A DNA stretch of 64,000 nt from positions 11,224,293-11,288,292 of the forward strand of contig CM039210.1 in NCBI GenBank assembly GCA_008360975.2, given 5' to 3'. The DNA comes from Lichenostomus cassidix (lineage: Eukaryota > Chordata > Aves > Passeriformes > Meliphagidae). The number at the start of each line of letters is the position of its first letter. Position 1 is the first letter of the stretch. A program made the position numbers and the translations under genes. Below the pieces are notes generated by a model. It was not told where the DNA came from. It was given only the letters and a program-made list of their open reading frames with translations, and ran no database searches. Below, in pieces: positions 31,803-42,910 of this stretch.

Positions 31803-32698
31803 TGTAGGGGGTTGAAAATTTCTTCCCATTCCTGTTACTAAGCAACAAATAGTTAGATGTTTAGAGCAATCAAGCCTTTTGTAAAAGACAAAAGCTGGGC
31901 TTGGGCACGGCAGGGTAAGGGTAGAGCCAGCCCTTGGAACGCTCTCTCGTGGTTCGGACGCTGAGGGGAGAGGCTGTTCTCTTTGCTTTCCAGCTGCTAC
32001 CAGAGGAAATCCAACTGTGCCCTGTTTTTCTCTTCTCCTGGCTGGGTGAGCATTGATTCAACCTTTTTTCCCACTGGGAAGGGCACGTTTTCCCCGGGCT
32101 GCGTTCTCTCGCGGCTGCTGCCGGGAGAGTCCCACGGCCTCTGCTGCCTGCCCCCCACCCTCTGCCGCACGAGACCGCGGCGTCTGCTGTGACTGCAGAA
32201 ATCCTTGCTGCCTCGCTGGCTGGCCGGGAGAGAGAGCCGGTGCCCGCCCCTGCTGCCCTGCTTTCTGCCGCTCCGAGCTGCTTCGCTGCCCTGCGTGCTT
32301 TCTCAGCCTGCCCGCCATTACAGCTGCCTGACGCTGACCTGACCCTGCGCCACAGCGCCACCTGCAGCCGCTCGGGAGTCATCGCACCTGCCCTGGCCGG
32401 CCGGGAGCTCAACAGCGCCCCTGCTGCTTGCAACCGTGATTACACCACATGGGAAAAGGCTCAGCAGCTCATGGTCATCTGCTATTGGTGTTCTGGTTCT
32501 AGTTATGGTTGCTATTATTGTTATTGCTTGTTTATAGATACTAGTAAAGAACTGATATTCCTTTTTTCCCTTACCTTTGCCTGAAAGCCCTTGATTTACA
32601 AAATTAAATAATTCGGAGGGAGGGGAAAAAATCACATTCTCTGTCCTAAGGGAGGGTTCAACCTCTCTTGGCAGACACCTGTCTTTCAAACCAAGACA
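31803..32698 (+). mobile_element. Solo LTR H in D1 env
   Basis: An 896-bp unit from TGTAGGGGGTTG to CCAAGACA with a perfect 5-bp duplication GATGG (31798-31802 and 32699-32703). It is antisense to D1. The internal GC-rich part gives several false ORFs. It is homologous to the H copy at 17701-18945. Confidence 0.92.
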
Positions 32699-32703
32699 GA
32701 TGG

Positions 32704-33560
32704 TCTTAGGGGCAGAAGCTTTCTTCATTCTGGAGTAGTGGATTCACGATTTTTTCTCAGCAACCTTTCTCAGAAGTGAGGGTGGTCAGCAAAACTTGGA
32801 ATGGTCCCTTCCACTTAGCTTGGAAGGGGTTGCTGGTCTACTATTTGATGAAGACTCAGTTTTCAGGCTAAAACAGGTTAGCAGGGGTGTCTAATCTTAT
32901 AGCTTTGGACAGCATGACGAATTTCTGGAGCTTCTGCAAAATGGAGCTTAAGGCTGTTAAGTATTTTTGTAAATCAATTTTTCTCTTCATGTGAATTTTT
33001 CTCAGAATGTGTGGAACTTGATATGGTTTGCCATATAGGCTTCCATAGGGACTTATATTGTCCCTCCACCTTGGTTGTATGTGGACCTTCAGTAAGGCCA
33101 TAGGCAAAGCTTGAACTCATGTCATAGATGTTTCTTGACAAATTTTATCAATCTGGGCCTTGAAGGTCTCATTCATACATTCAACTTTGCTACTTGCTTG
33201 GGGCCTGTATGATGTGTGCAGGTCCCAAGTAAATCCCAGAATCTTGCTAACTTCCCCAATCACTGTTGCAACAAGGTGTAGTTTTCTATTTGATGACATC
33301 TTTAAAGGAACTCCAAATCCTGGAACTATATGGTCAAGCAAGGCTTTCACCACCTCCTCCACTGCACCGGTGCGACAGGGACAAGCTTCAGGCCATTCAT
33401 TGAACACATTAATCAATACCTGTACATATTTATAATATCTTTTTTCATGTGATATTTCCATAAAATTTATTTGCCAGTAATTTCCTGGGAGATGCCCTGC
33501 TTTGGTCACTCTTTACTCTCTTGCTTGTGTCAGGGTTGTTTTTGCAACAGGTTTCACACT
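32704..33560 (-). pseudogene. pol: D1 integrase
   Basis: The core contains NYWQINFMEI near 33460-33490 and RPQASSKVECMNETFK near 33150-33190. The DNG-type site is degraded (SSNRKLHLV near 33290). A stop lies near 33115 and the C-terminal domain (32868-33107) is frameshifted and eroded. Confidence 0.82.
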
Positions 33561-33895
33561 TGCTTGTTAGAGATTGCACAATATTAGTTATTCTTCTCCT
33601 TATTACTACTTTTTTTATATGTTTTAAAAGGTTTTCTGTTCTCCAGTGTGTATTCTCATGTTCTTTCTGTGCTATTTCTCGAAGGATCAGGGTGGGACTA
33701 CAACTTGGTCTATCAGTGTAACAGGCTATTCACCTTCTTTAATTTCAGCTTTAAAAATTTAATTAACTTTTGATTACTTTGATCATATTTTGGAGTAAAC
33801 TCAGTTAGATCTACTTTTTTCTGTGGCACTACTGCAAAAATGCTTTTTTCTGCTATCTTTTTTGTTGTTTTGTTAGCAAAGTAATTTTTTACTTC
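33561..33895 (-). pseudogene. pol: D1 integrase N-terminus / RNase H tether
   Basis: It encodes VVPQKKVDLTEFTPKYDQ and LIKFLK (33713-33860), the tether between RNase H and integrase that is also seen in D+ and D2. It is eroded and cut by LTR M at 33901. Confidence 0.75.
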
Positions 33896-33900
33896 AGGAG

Positions 33901-34426
33901 TGTGTTGGTTTGAAAACAAACCAGTGGGAGATCACAAGTCAAGATTGAAATTAAAAAAAAATAAGTGAGATAATACAAGGAAAAGCACTGACAAAGTCAG
34001 ATACAACCTAACACCCTGTTAGGGTGGTGGTAGCAGTCCAGCTGAAGTAGTTCAGTTCAAGCGGTGATCCTGTGAAGGTCTGGTCTCCAGCTGAAGATCC
34101 AGTGGTAGCTCTTGTCCTCTGGGAACCCAGTAGATAGGGCTAGCTCAGGCAGTTCCAAGGCCAGGTTATATCCACGTGGGAACACCTGGTTCCTCCCTCC
34201 TGGGCAGAGCATCCCACAATGGGATGAGATAAGTCCATGAGTCACACGGTGGGTCCCTGATGGCCCATTGCCTGTCATGCGGGGTGGGTCGTTAGCAGCT
34301 GATAATAGCTAACAGATGGCCCATTGCCTGTCATCCGGAGTGGGTCATTAGCAGGTGATAGCAGCTAACGGCCCACAGCTGGTGGTAATAGAATACTTAA
34401 CTACATCTATATTGCAACCTAGGACA
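33901..34426 (-). mobile_element. Solo LTR M in D1 RNase H
   Basis: A 526-bp unit reading TGTGTTGGTTTG...CCTAGGACA on the plus strand, with a perfect 5-bp duplication AGGAG (33896-33900 and 34427-34431). GTGGATATAACC on the minus strand is TATA-like, so it lies in the same orientation as D1. An internal near-duplicate (GGCCCATTGCCTGTCATsCGG) occurs twice near 34260-34345. Confidence 0.92.
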
Positions 34427-34431
34427 AGGAG

Positions 34432-35350
34432 TTGTCTTCCCCTTTTGATGATTTTTGCAATGAAGGACAGCTACTTCTGTAGGCTTCCAGGTGCTTTGCA
34501 GGAGTGCAAGGGTTTGTTTTGCATGCTTGATGTCATAACTTTGAGCAGTCAGCAGGCCACGTTCTTCTCAGATAGTTCTGTGGGCATGAATAACACTGAA
34601 GGCATATTTGGAATTAGTCTATATGTTTACCTCCTTTCCCTCGCTCAGTCCTAGAGCTTTGGTCAGTGTAATTAGTTCTCAATCTGGCTTTTTCAGAGGC
34701 ACATTCTTCAGGTCTGGTCTGCTGGAATAGGTCTCTTCTATTGTCTGTAAACAGTCATGCTCAGGCAGGTCATTAAGTAATGTGGATGATAAAAACATTG
34801 CAGGGTTTACAACAAATATTGTTTTTAGGGTGACATTGTGTGCCCCCTTTTTCTCTAGCCTAGAGATCACGGTGTGGGGTACATACATGACAGTGTGCTG
34901 CCTAAAGGGTGAATTTCCAAGCTTCTTGTATTAGGATGACAGTTGCTGCTACAGTTTTCAGACACCCAGGTTACTCTTGGCTAACATTGTTTAGTTGTTT
35001 TGAGAAACAGGCCACAGCTCTTTGCTGATTTCTAAGGTGCTGTGCTAGTACTTTTAGAGTAACATTCTGCTGCTCATATGTAAAAAGTTCGAAGGGCTTT
35101 GTTATGTCTGGCAGCCCTAGAGCTGGAGCAGATATTAAGGAATGTTTTAGTTGTTTAAATTCAGCTTTTGCTTTTTCTTTCCAGTTGGTGTTTTTTTTTC
35201 TCAGCTGCTTTAAGGGCTTTATATAAGGTTTTTTTTGTTTTCTCTAGTCTTCAAGTTCTTTTGACAGCTGATGTTTAAATATAGTTGGGCTATTCTTAAA
35301 CTCTTGGAGTAACTCTGTCCAGGTGAGCTGAGTTTCTCTTTTTGTCTCAG
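34432..35350 (-). pseudogene. pol: D1 RNase H and RT connection
   Basis: It contains DVPLKKPD-type, VYVPHTVISRLEKKG and LGLPDITKPFELFTYE-like segments in reverse order along the plus strand, all matching D2. Multiple stops and small deletions are present. Confidence 0.78.
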
Positions 35351-35357
35351 GATTTTT

Positions 35358-36386
35358 CTACTCAGATGTAAAGAATTTTTGACTACTTTTCTTTATAGAA
35401 ATCCAGGAAAAGGCATTCTTGAAATTTAAAACTGTGAACTTCTGTAGTTCATTTGTTGGTGTGGTCTGAAAAATGTAGGGGTTTGGCACAACTGAATCTA
35501 TGTCTTCCATGTTCTCTGTGGTTTTGTAAATTGCTTTTAAATCTTGCACTAATTTGTAACTTTTACTATCATCTTTTTTTACTGGCAGAATGGATTTTCT
35601 CAGTTCACATTTTAAAGGTTGAAAGAAAGGCTGTGTTTCACTTATTCCTGTGATACTGGTTACTTTTACAATATTTTGACTCAGTTTCTCTTCAGCCTGC
35701 TCCAAAGGTGCTTCTAGGACAGTCTCTTTCTTTCTTGGTTCATTTCTTTTAGATTTGGTGTGTTTAGATACCGGACTAGTAGCCCCTATTATAGCCTCTC
35801 GGGTTACTATTCCCTTCTTCTTTCCTGTAAGCCTGCTGGCTGCTGTGGTTACAGCCCCCATCCCGGTCTCCTTCTCTCTTTCGGAGCTATCTGCCTTGAA
35901 TTTATCTGGCTGGATTTCGATTGCAGTTATTTTTCCCTCAGCTCTGTTACTGACCGCGCGGCAAAGCGGCTGCTGCCTCTCGCTCCCCCCTTTTCCAGCT
36001 CGGGAGGGGCCAGGTAGGGCAGCAGCAGCACTTCCTTCCCCGCCTGGACCTGATTCCGAACCCCCCCTGCCTCCGCCCTCAGTGGGGCGGGCGGGCTGTG
36101 ATTGACTCGCCCTTGCTCTACCCTTGCTTCTGCTCTCAGTGTGCTCTGGGGAGGGTGGCCGCGGAGGGGGCAATGGCCACCCATCCTCTATCTCTAGTCC
36201 TACCGTGGCAGGGGGGAGGGGAGCCGGCGGTGGCCACCGATCTTTTACTCCCAGTGCTATATCGGCCCGGGGCAGAGAGGGGGGCTGCCGGCAGCGGCGG
36301 CGACGGAGGACAGAGCTAGCCTCCCGCCACCTCCTCCGATCCAGCTGGCTCTTGTAGCGACAAGGGGTAAGATATTTTTTCCGCAA
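35358..36386 (-). pseudogene. gag: Gag-protease-RT fusion frame of D1
   Basis: One uninterrupted 342-codon frame runs from the proline-rich p12-like region of Gag through a basic linker (TGKKKGIVTREAI). It then passes directly into protease C-terminal sequence (EEKLSQNIVKV) and RT (SYKLVQDLKAI, VVPNPYIF). Capsid, nucleocapsid and the protease active site are missing. D+ has a different deletion in the same region. No catalytic motif is complete. Confidence 0.75.
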
Positions 36387-36418
36387 GGCAGGCAGTCTTT
36401 TTTAATTTGTTTGTATAC

Positions 36419-36678
36419 TGTCGCTGTTGAGCCGCTAGCAGAGAAAAGACCCGAGTTCTCAGTGTGGCAAGAAAGAGGAAATTTATTATTTTGATTTCAA
36501 TATATATAGACTTTTCAGAGGTCGCCCAGATTGGTCAGCCAGAAACCTCCCCCTAGGCCTGATTGGCCAGGCCTGAACTGTCCAAATCTCGAGACACTGT
36601 TTAAAAAACATCCAAACTTTATCTTTGTTTATAAAACACAATGGAATGTTCTCACGAGAAAGACCTGTGCTAGCCACA
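36419..36678 (-). mobile_element. Solo LTR J in D1 gag
   Basis: A 260-bp unit reading TGTCGCTGTTGAG...GCTAGCCACA on the plus strand. It is the reverse of the two J copies in D+. Perfect 6-bp duplication GTATAC (36413-36418 and 36679-36684). Confidence 0.93.
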
Positions 36679-36684
36679 GTATAC

Positions 36685-36978
36685 TTTTTCCTGATTCAAG
36701 AATATAGAAAATAACTCTGCATCTTTTAATTCATCAAACCTGCTTTGGACTTGAAACTCTACTAATAGTTTTGTGATTAATTGATCTTCTAAAATGCTTA
36801 GATTGAGCTATTCTTCTCTCTTCCCCAGTTCCAACACAGGCTACCCCCACGACAGTCTAGATAATTTTCTCATGTACTGGGGGGTGTTCTTTCTCATTAG
36901 ATCGTGCTAGTTTTTTAAAATCAGACCTAGTGGGGAATCTTGTGGGATTTTTGGGTCAGCAGATGACGCACCACCCAT
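36685..36978 (-). pseudogene. gag: D1 gag matrix start
   Basis: The ATG at 36978 begins MGGASSADPKIPQD, matching the D+ and D2 starts and giving a myristoylation-type N-terminus. The frame breaks soon after. It continues after LTR J in the fusion frame at 35358-36386. Confidence 0.75.
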
Positions 36979-37584
36979 GTTTCATTTAAAAGCAGAAAAG
37001 AAACAGCTGGAAAGAAAGCACTTAGCTTAAAGACTGGCGCGAGAACTGAACTCGCGGTTCCCACGCCCCAGCAGAGTAAAGAAAGCAAGCTTAAAACAGC
37101 ACGTGACCAGATTAAACCCGTGGCGAGGTTCAACTACCACCCTTCAGTAGTTGAAGCCACACCCCAACCCGTGGGCTACAGCTCCCTCTGAGCTACAGCT
37201 CCCCGTGAGCCACTACGCAACCTCAGTGAGCTACTACGCAGCTCTTGAGAGTAATAACGAAAGGCGTCCCTTTCTCCTCACAGCCCCCCTGCGGGAGTGG
37301 AGTAGGTTGCGATAACTTCTCTTTTATGGCCCTCCCTGGCCACACTCCTACCCTTGGAGATTTCTCCAGATGCTAGCAATAAAATCATAAAAAACTCTTT
37401 TGATCTCACTTCTTCTGCTGTGTTTCTGTGGTAGGTTGTTTCGGAAACTCTCTGGGTTTCTCAATTCCAGACTGCTGCCTCCTTCCCGTATAGTGCCAGC
37501 AAGGGGGGGGGGGTGCAGCGGGGTGTTTCTTGGCCCAGAATTGAAACTCGGGGTCTCCTCTTCTCCTGCCTGGCTCACCAGAAC
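36979..37584 (-). other. D1 untranslated leader with primer-site candidate
   Basis: About 600 bp lie between LTR and gag. After the LTR and GTTC comes TGGTGAGCCAGGCAGGAG (about 37563-37580). This is close to what I recall for a tRNA-Arg primer site (two mismatches), so the assignment is tentative. The leader is shared with D2 (59096-59440). Confidence 0.6.
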
Positions 37585-38043
37585 TGATGCCTTAAATGCT
37601 GATAAAAATTTGAGATACAGACACGCAGTATAGGAAAAGGGTATTACCTTGGTTTAATAGGATTCCAGTTGCACCATGACGACTCGAGCCCCGACGATAT
37701 CTCCCGTATACAATTTATGGACTCCCTAGATTAGCATACTTATCTAAAAGTCTCCAATGAGAAGTCTAACAAATGAAGTAATTGCTCCCTTATTAAAATT
37801 ACCTCTCCCCAAAAAGGTTACAACTTAGTTTACAAAACATGTCTCAGTGATGGAGTTCTGTTCAAGGTTGGTGCTTCATGCTCTTGAGATTGTGGGGATG
37901 TTTCGTCTTCCCCAAAGAATTCTGAGCAGGGCAAGGGTACAAGGGTTATAAACATGTAGGGTTGAGATACAGGGAGTAAAAAGTACAGGAATGGGGAAGG
38001 GTAAAAGGATATATAAAAAGGACAAAAAACCCATCAGGCATCA
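37585..38043 (-). mobile_element. 5' LTR of D1
   Basis: 459 bp, TGATGCC...GGCATCA on the plus strand. It is nearly identical to the 3' LTR. Directly to the right are GGAT and the resumed D2 integrase. Confidence 0.92.
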
Positions 38044-40500
38044 GGATAAGCTTCAGGCCATCTACTGAACATATCAACCAATATTAACACATATTTGTAT
38101 TCTTCCTTACATGGCGTTTCAGCAAAATCTATTTGCCAGTAATCTCTTGGGAGATGCTCTGCCTTGTTTACTCCTAACACTACTCTCTTGCTTGTGTCGG
38201 GGTTGTTTTTGCAACAGTTTTACACTTGCTTGTTATAGACCGCACAATATCAGTCATTCTTCTCCCTATCACTACTTTTTTCAGATGTTTTAAAAGGTTT
38301 TCTGTTCCCCAGTGGGTACTCTCATGTTCCCTCTGTGGTATTTCTCAAAGGAGCGGGGATGGGACTACAACCTTGCTTATCGGGGTAACAGCCCACTCAC
38401 CCACCTTAATTTCAGCCTTAAGAAACTTAATTAATTTGTGGTCCCTCTGGTTATATTTTGGAGTAAACCTTGTCAGATCTACTTCTTTCTGTGGTACTAT
38501 CATAAGTATGCCGTTTTCTGCTATTCCTCTTACCATTTCGTCAGTAAAGTGATTTCGCACTTCAGGGGTTGTCTTCCCCTTTTGATGACTTCTGCAATGC
38601 ATGACAGCTACTTCTGTAGGCTTCCAGATGCTTTGCAGGAGTGCAAAGATTTGTTTTGCATGTTTAATGCCATTACCTTGAGCAGTCAGCAGGCCACGTT
38701 CTTTCTAAAGAGCTCTGTGGGCATGAATAACACTGAAGGCATATTTGGAATAAGTCCATATGTTTACCTTCTTTTCTTTGCTCAGTTCTAGAGCTCTGGT
38801 CAGTGTGATCAGTTCTCAGTATGGCTTCTTCAGAAGCACATCCTTCAGGTCTGGTCTGCTGGAATAGGTTTCTTCTATTTTCTGTGAACAGTCATGCTCA
38901 GGCATGTCATCAAGTAATAGGGATGACAAAAACATTACAGGGTTTACAACAGATGTTTTCAGGGTAACATTGTCCTGTTTCAACAACACAGATTGGTATT
39001 TCAGCGTTCTGCTAGGCGATAACCAGTGTCCTCCCTTTTGCTCCAGCACAGAGATCACGGTGTGGGGTACATACACGACAATGTGCTGCCCAAGGGTGAA
39101 TTTATGAGCCTTCTACATTAGGATGACAGTTGCTGTCACAGCTTTCAGACACCTAGGCCACCCTTGGCTAACATTGTCAAGTTGTTTTGAAAAATAGGCT
39201 ACAGCTTTTCGCTGGTCCCCAAGGTATTGTGCCAGTACCCTTAGAGCAACATTCTGCCGCTCGTATGTAAAAAGTCCAAAGGGCTTAGTTAGGTCTGGCA
39301 GCCCCAGGGCTAGAGCAGACATCAAGGAATGTTGTAGTTGTTTAAATGCAGATCATGCTTTTTCTGTCCAGTTGATGGTTCTTTTTTCGGCTGCCTTAAG
39401 GGCTTCATACAGAGGTTTTACTAGTATTCCATACTTTGCCACCCAAAGTTGACATCAACCTACCATACCGAGGAAAGCTTGCATCTCTCTCACCGTGTGG
39501 GGCTCTGGAAGTCAGCAGATAGCTTCTTTCCGTTCTTTGCTGAGTTGTCGATGGCCACGGAAAATTTCTAGCCCCAGGTATACTACTGTTTGTTTGGCAA
39601 CCTGTGCCTTTTCCTTTGAGTCTCAATATCCACCTAAGCCCAAAAAATTCAAAAGACTTACAGTGAGTTGGATGCAGTCATTTTGTGTTTTGGCTGCAAT
39701 CGGGATGTCATTTACATATTGAAGGATTTCTCTTCTTGGTTCTTGTTTTCTTCAGTCCTCCAGTTCCTTTGACAGCTGTTTTCCAAATACAGTTGGGCTT
39801 TTCTTGAACTCTTAGGGTAGTACTGTCCAGGTGAGTTGAGTCTTTCTTTCTGTCTCGGGATTTTCCCACTCAAAAGCAAAGAGTTCTTGACTACGGTTGT
39901 GGATTGGAATAGAGCAAAAGGCATCCTTGAGATCTAAAACTTTGAACCACCCTAGTTCATTTGTCAGTGTGGTCAGAAAGGTATAGGGGTTTGGTACGAC
40001 TGAATGTATGTCCTCTGTGATTTTGTTAATTGTCCTGAAATCTTGCACTAATTTGTAACTCTTACTATCAGCCTTCTTTATTGCCCGGATGGGTGTGTTG
40101 TATTTAGACTCACATTTCACTAGCAGCTCAAATTTAAGAAATTTTTCAATTACAGTTGCTAGTCTTTTACGACTTTCTAATTTCAGAGGGTACTGTTTCT
40201 GCCTTACCAGTGTTGCCCCCGCATTGAGTGCAATACTCACAGGTTTAGCTCTTTTGGATCTCCCAGGAAAATCACTGGCCCATACTATTGGGATAACTGT
40301 GTCCTCAACTTCTTTAGGAATTTCTCTAAAACACTCCTGGATGAGAATAGTAGCTGCTTTGACAAATTTAGATTCAAGAATTATAACTTTTACTCCTTCT
40401 TCTTTGGAAAATTTAATTTCTGCTTCTAATTTTTCCAATAAAGCTTTGCCCAATAATGGCTTTGGAGAATTTGGTATATATAGAAATTGATGAGTCACTC
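38044..40500 (-). pseudogene. pol: D2 reverse transcriptase, RNase H and integrase N-terminus
   Basis: RT (39700-40498) shows [30 protein letters not shown] and VLDLKDAF. The catalytic tetrad near 39710 reads YVND rather than YVDD. RNase H and tether (38345-39450) contain FGLFTYERQNVALRVL and VVPQKEVDLTRFTPKYNQ. The integrase HHCC area and a YWQIDFAETP-like core start fill 38044-38345. Stops and frame changes are few but present. The other part of integrase is at 30145-30865. Confidence 0.87.
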
Positions 40501-40720
40501 AGTGGTTTTCTATTTTAAGTTTTAAAGGTTGAAAGAAAGGCCTTGTTTCACTTACCCATGTGGCACTGATTACATCTATAGTATCTTGACTCAGTTTCTC
40601 TTTAAAAGTATTTAACACAGAATATGTTGCCCCTGTATCAACCAGAAATTCAACATCATCTTTTCCCAGCTTAACTATAACCGAAGGCTCCGCTGGGGTG
40701 GATAATGCCTTCGGTCCCTG
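40501..40720 (-). pseudogene. pro: D2 protease
   Basis: A class I retropepsin with the active-site motif VDTGATYSVLNT near 40620-40655, followed by EKLSQDTIDVI. It lies between nucleocapsid and RT. D+ and D1 have lost this motif to deletions. Confidence 0.75.
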
Positions 40721-40955
40721 TCAATTCCCATTTACATCTAACTCAGGAGCCCGCATTGGACACTTGTTCTTCCAGTGTCCCTTTTTCTTGCAGTTGGCAT
40801 ACTGGTCTTTGGCTAGAGGAGGGTGAGGGGGACCCTTTTTTTGTTTACCAGATGACTTCTCCTGACCATGCTTTTTCTTGTGGTGGGGTTTACCCCCCCT
40901 TATCTTCCTTATCTTCTGTATCCCTATCTGTTGGATCCTTATTTTGAAATACTTT
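40721..40955 (-). pseudogene. gag: D2 nucleocapsid
   Basis: A lysine-rich stretch (HHKKKHGQEKSSGKQKKG) is followed by a single zinc-knuckle region reading YANCKKKGHWKNKC. The first cysteine is replaced by tyrosine, which would abolish zinc binding. Confidence 0.8.
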
Positions 40956-41560
40956 CTAGGCTGCATTCAACAACTTATTTATATTATACTCATCCATTTT
41001 TTGCAGCTTTTTCCTTATGTTATTTGTAGATTGGCCTATAAATATGTAGGCTATGTGGGATTGCTGCATCGGGGAATCTACGTCTAAATTTGCGTATTTC
41101 CGTGCAGCCTCTTTGAGCCTATTCAGGAAGTCTGTAGGGGTCTCATTTACATCTTGTCTAATTTCATATAATTTGGCCCAATTCACTGCTTTAGGGATAG
41201 CACATTTTAACCCAAGGACCATCCACTTTTGATATTGTTTTAATTTGGCTATCTGCTCTGGCACATCGGGGTCCCACCCTGGATCTGACTGAGGAAAAAT
41301 ATCATTAACAGGTCCTTGAAGAGTACCAGCCATAATCTGAGTCTCTATAGCATTTATAGCAGCCCTAATGACCATCTTCCGTGCTATCTAATATTTAATT
41401 CAGCATTACATTCAGATCACTCCAATCTGGGTTTTGTGCCTTGATGGCTAATTTAAACCACATGGCTACCCTCTCTGGGCTTTCCTTGTATGTCCCGACT
41501 AACTCCCTCTATTGTTGGAGTTCTCCGAGGGAGAACGGTGTTTTGATATAAATCACTCCT
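40956..41560 (-). pseudogene. gag: D2 capsid
   Basis: A gammaretroviral-type capsid C-terminal domain (WAKLYEIRQDVNETPTDFLN then RLKEAARKYANLD) sits in an open 139-codon stretch (40956-41375). The N-terminal half is broken by stops near 41390 and 41515. It begins near the KTPFSLGELQQ-like start. Confidence 0.8.
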
Positions 41561-42168
41561 TGATTCCCGACAGCCTGCTTCAAAGATGCTTCTAGGACAG
41601 CCTTCTTCTTTGGTTCATCTTTTTTAGATCTGGTACATTTCGCTACCGGACTAGTAGCTCCTATAGCCTCTCAGGCTATTTTTTCTTTCTTCTTCCCGGT
41701 AAGCCCACTGGCTGCTGTGGCAACAGCCCCAGCCCCGGTCTCCTCCTCCTTGGAGCTATCTGCGCTGGATTCATCTGGCTCGCTTTTAATTTGGGCTCTT
41801 TCTCCCTCAGCCCTGCCACTGGTCGTGTGACCACCAATCCCCCATCCCTAGCACTGTATCGACAAGGCGAAGGGGGGGAGCTGACGGCTGCAACAGCGGA
41901 GGGGGAGGGGGAGGAGGGGGAGTGGGCCAGCTTCTCCGCCCTGGCCCGGCTGGCCCCTGTTGCGGCTGGGGGTATGATACCCCCCCGTGCAAAGCAGGCG
42001 CTATTAAATCCATGTCAGTCATGTTTATCTCCTCAGCTCTGGTTAGAGTCTGCTTTTCTCTATCTTTTCTTTTTTTCTTCTTTTGTAAAACCATCTCAAA
42101 ACAGCCTTTTTTCATTTGTTTGTATGCCTCTTTTCAATTCAGGAATATAGAAAACAATTCTGCATACC
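41561..42168 (-). pseudogene. gag: D2 matrix tail and proline-rich p12-like region
   Basis: GC-rich, proline- and glycine-coding sequence homologous to D+ 12796-13480 and D1 35660-36386. Target bases ATACC of the S insertion are at 42164-42168. Matrix resumes at 58834. Confidence 0.75.
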
Positions 42169-42885
42169 TGTGGCAGGACAGACACTCTCCCCCCTTCTCT
42201 CTCTTCCTGATTGCTAGCTGAGATCGATGGCTCAGATTAAGTCAATGGCTTAATCCTGACTATCAATGCTGGCGTCTGGAACTCAGAGCGAGACACTGAG
42301 AGAATGTGAGTAATTTTCAAGTGACCGCAAAATACACACTCTTTTCCCTATAAAACACCACGCAAAACTCAGTAAAATCAGAAGCTTTTGTACATGGATA
42401 CTGGAGCGTGAGAAAAGTTTCTCCCCCAGCTTGGACGCGAGCTGTGCGGTTACTTCCCGTGGGATTGAGAGCGGATCTGGTACATCCCCAACCCCAAAAA
42501 TTGGATTTGGTAAGAAGCATTCAGTTTCCTGAATTGTATTTCTCTTTGCTAGCTACAATAATATTAATAGGTACCTTTTTCATTTTTAGCGCTGTATTGT
42601 TTTAATCTCCCTATTTTGGGCACACATATATATATGTTTGTTTTAGCTATGAATAGCTTTTCATGTGTTGTGTAGTAAAATTTGTCTAGTTCTTTGTTCC
42701 GTTCTCACCTGTGTCTAATAAACCATAATCTATTTTACATTAGACATAAATTGGCTGTCTTTATAAGAACTTACGAGTGAGACTGGGTTTTGGGGTGCTG
42801 GTCACTCTGAATAGGTTTGGTCACTAGTTGTCATAGGCCTAGGCAACTGGTAAAATCCATATACCCTCTGTTTCCACTCGTGACA
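42169..42885 (+). mobile_element. 5' LTR of S
   Basis: TGTGGCAGGA...CTCGTGACA, 717 bp. TATA-like CCCTATAAAACA near 42346 and AATAAA near 42717. By eye it differs from the 3' LTR at about a dozen sites; several of these are G in this copy and A in the 3' copy, clustered near its end. Confidence 0.93.
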
Positions 42886-42890
42886 TTTTT

Positions 42891-42908
42891 TGGCGTAGTC
42901 GGCAGGAT
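42891..42908 (+). promoter_or_regulatory. Primer binding site of S, tRNA-Ser
   Basis: TGGCGTAGTCGGCAGGAT is, from memory, the exact complement of the 3' 18 bases of vertebrate tRNA-Ser(AGA). It lies 5 bases after the LTR. Serine-primed ERVs are a recognised but uncommon type. Confidence 0.85.
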
Positions 42909-42910
42909 AG

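Larger units (their letters stand above)
30870..38043 (-). mobile_element. Provirus D1 (class I) inserted in the D2 integrase
   Basis: It is bounded by near-identical LTRs (30870-31317 and 37585-38043) and a perfect 4-bp target duplication GGAT (30866-30869 and 38044-38047), the gammaretroviral length. The interior has leader, gag N-terminus, a gag-protease-RT fusion, RNase H, integrase and env remnants. It carries solo LTRs J, M and H. Capsid and nucleocapsid are missing. Confidence 0.92.

Noticed and set aside
31870..32584. Several 60-190 residue ORFs in the GC-rich part of LTR H
   Set aside because: The whole interval is a solo LTR with target duplications. Frames differ from the second H copy and no domain is seen.
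37563..37580. Firm tRNA-Arg primer assignment for family D
   Set aside because: Two mismatches to the remembered tRNA end, and a different sequence in D+; kept only as tentative.
42408..42605. Identical 65-residue ORFs in both S LTRs (also 58356-58553)
   Set aside because: They exist only because the LTR is duplicated. They have no domain and no start context, and they overlap R-U5.
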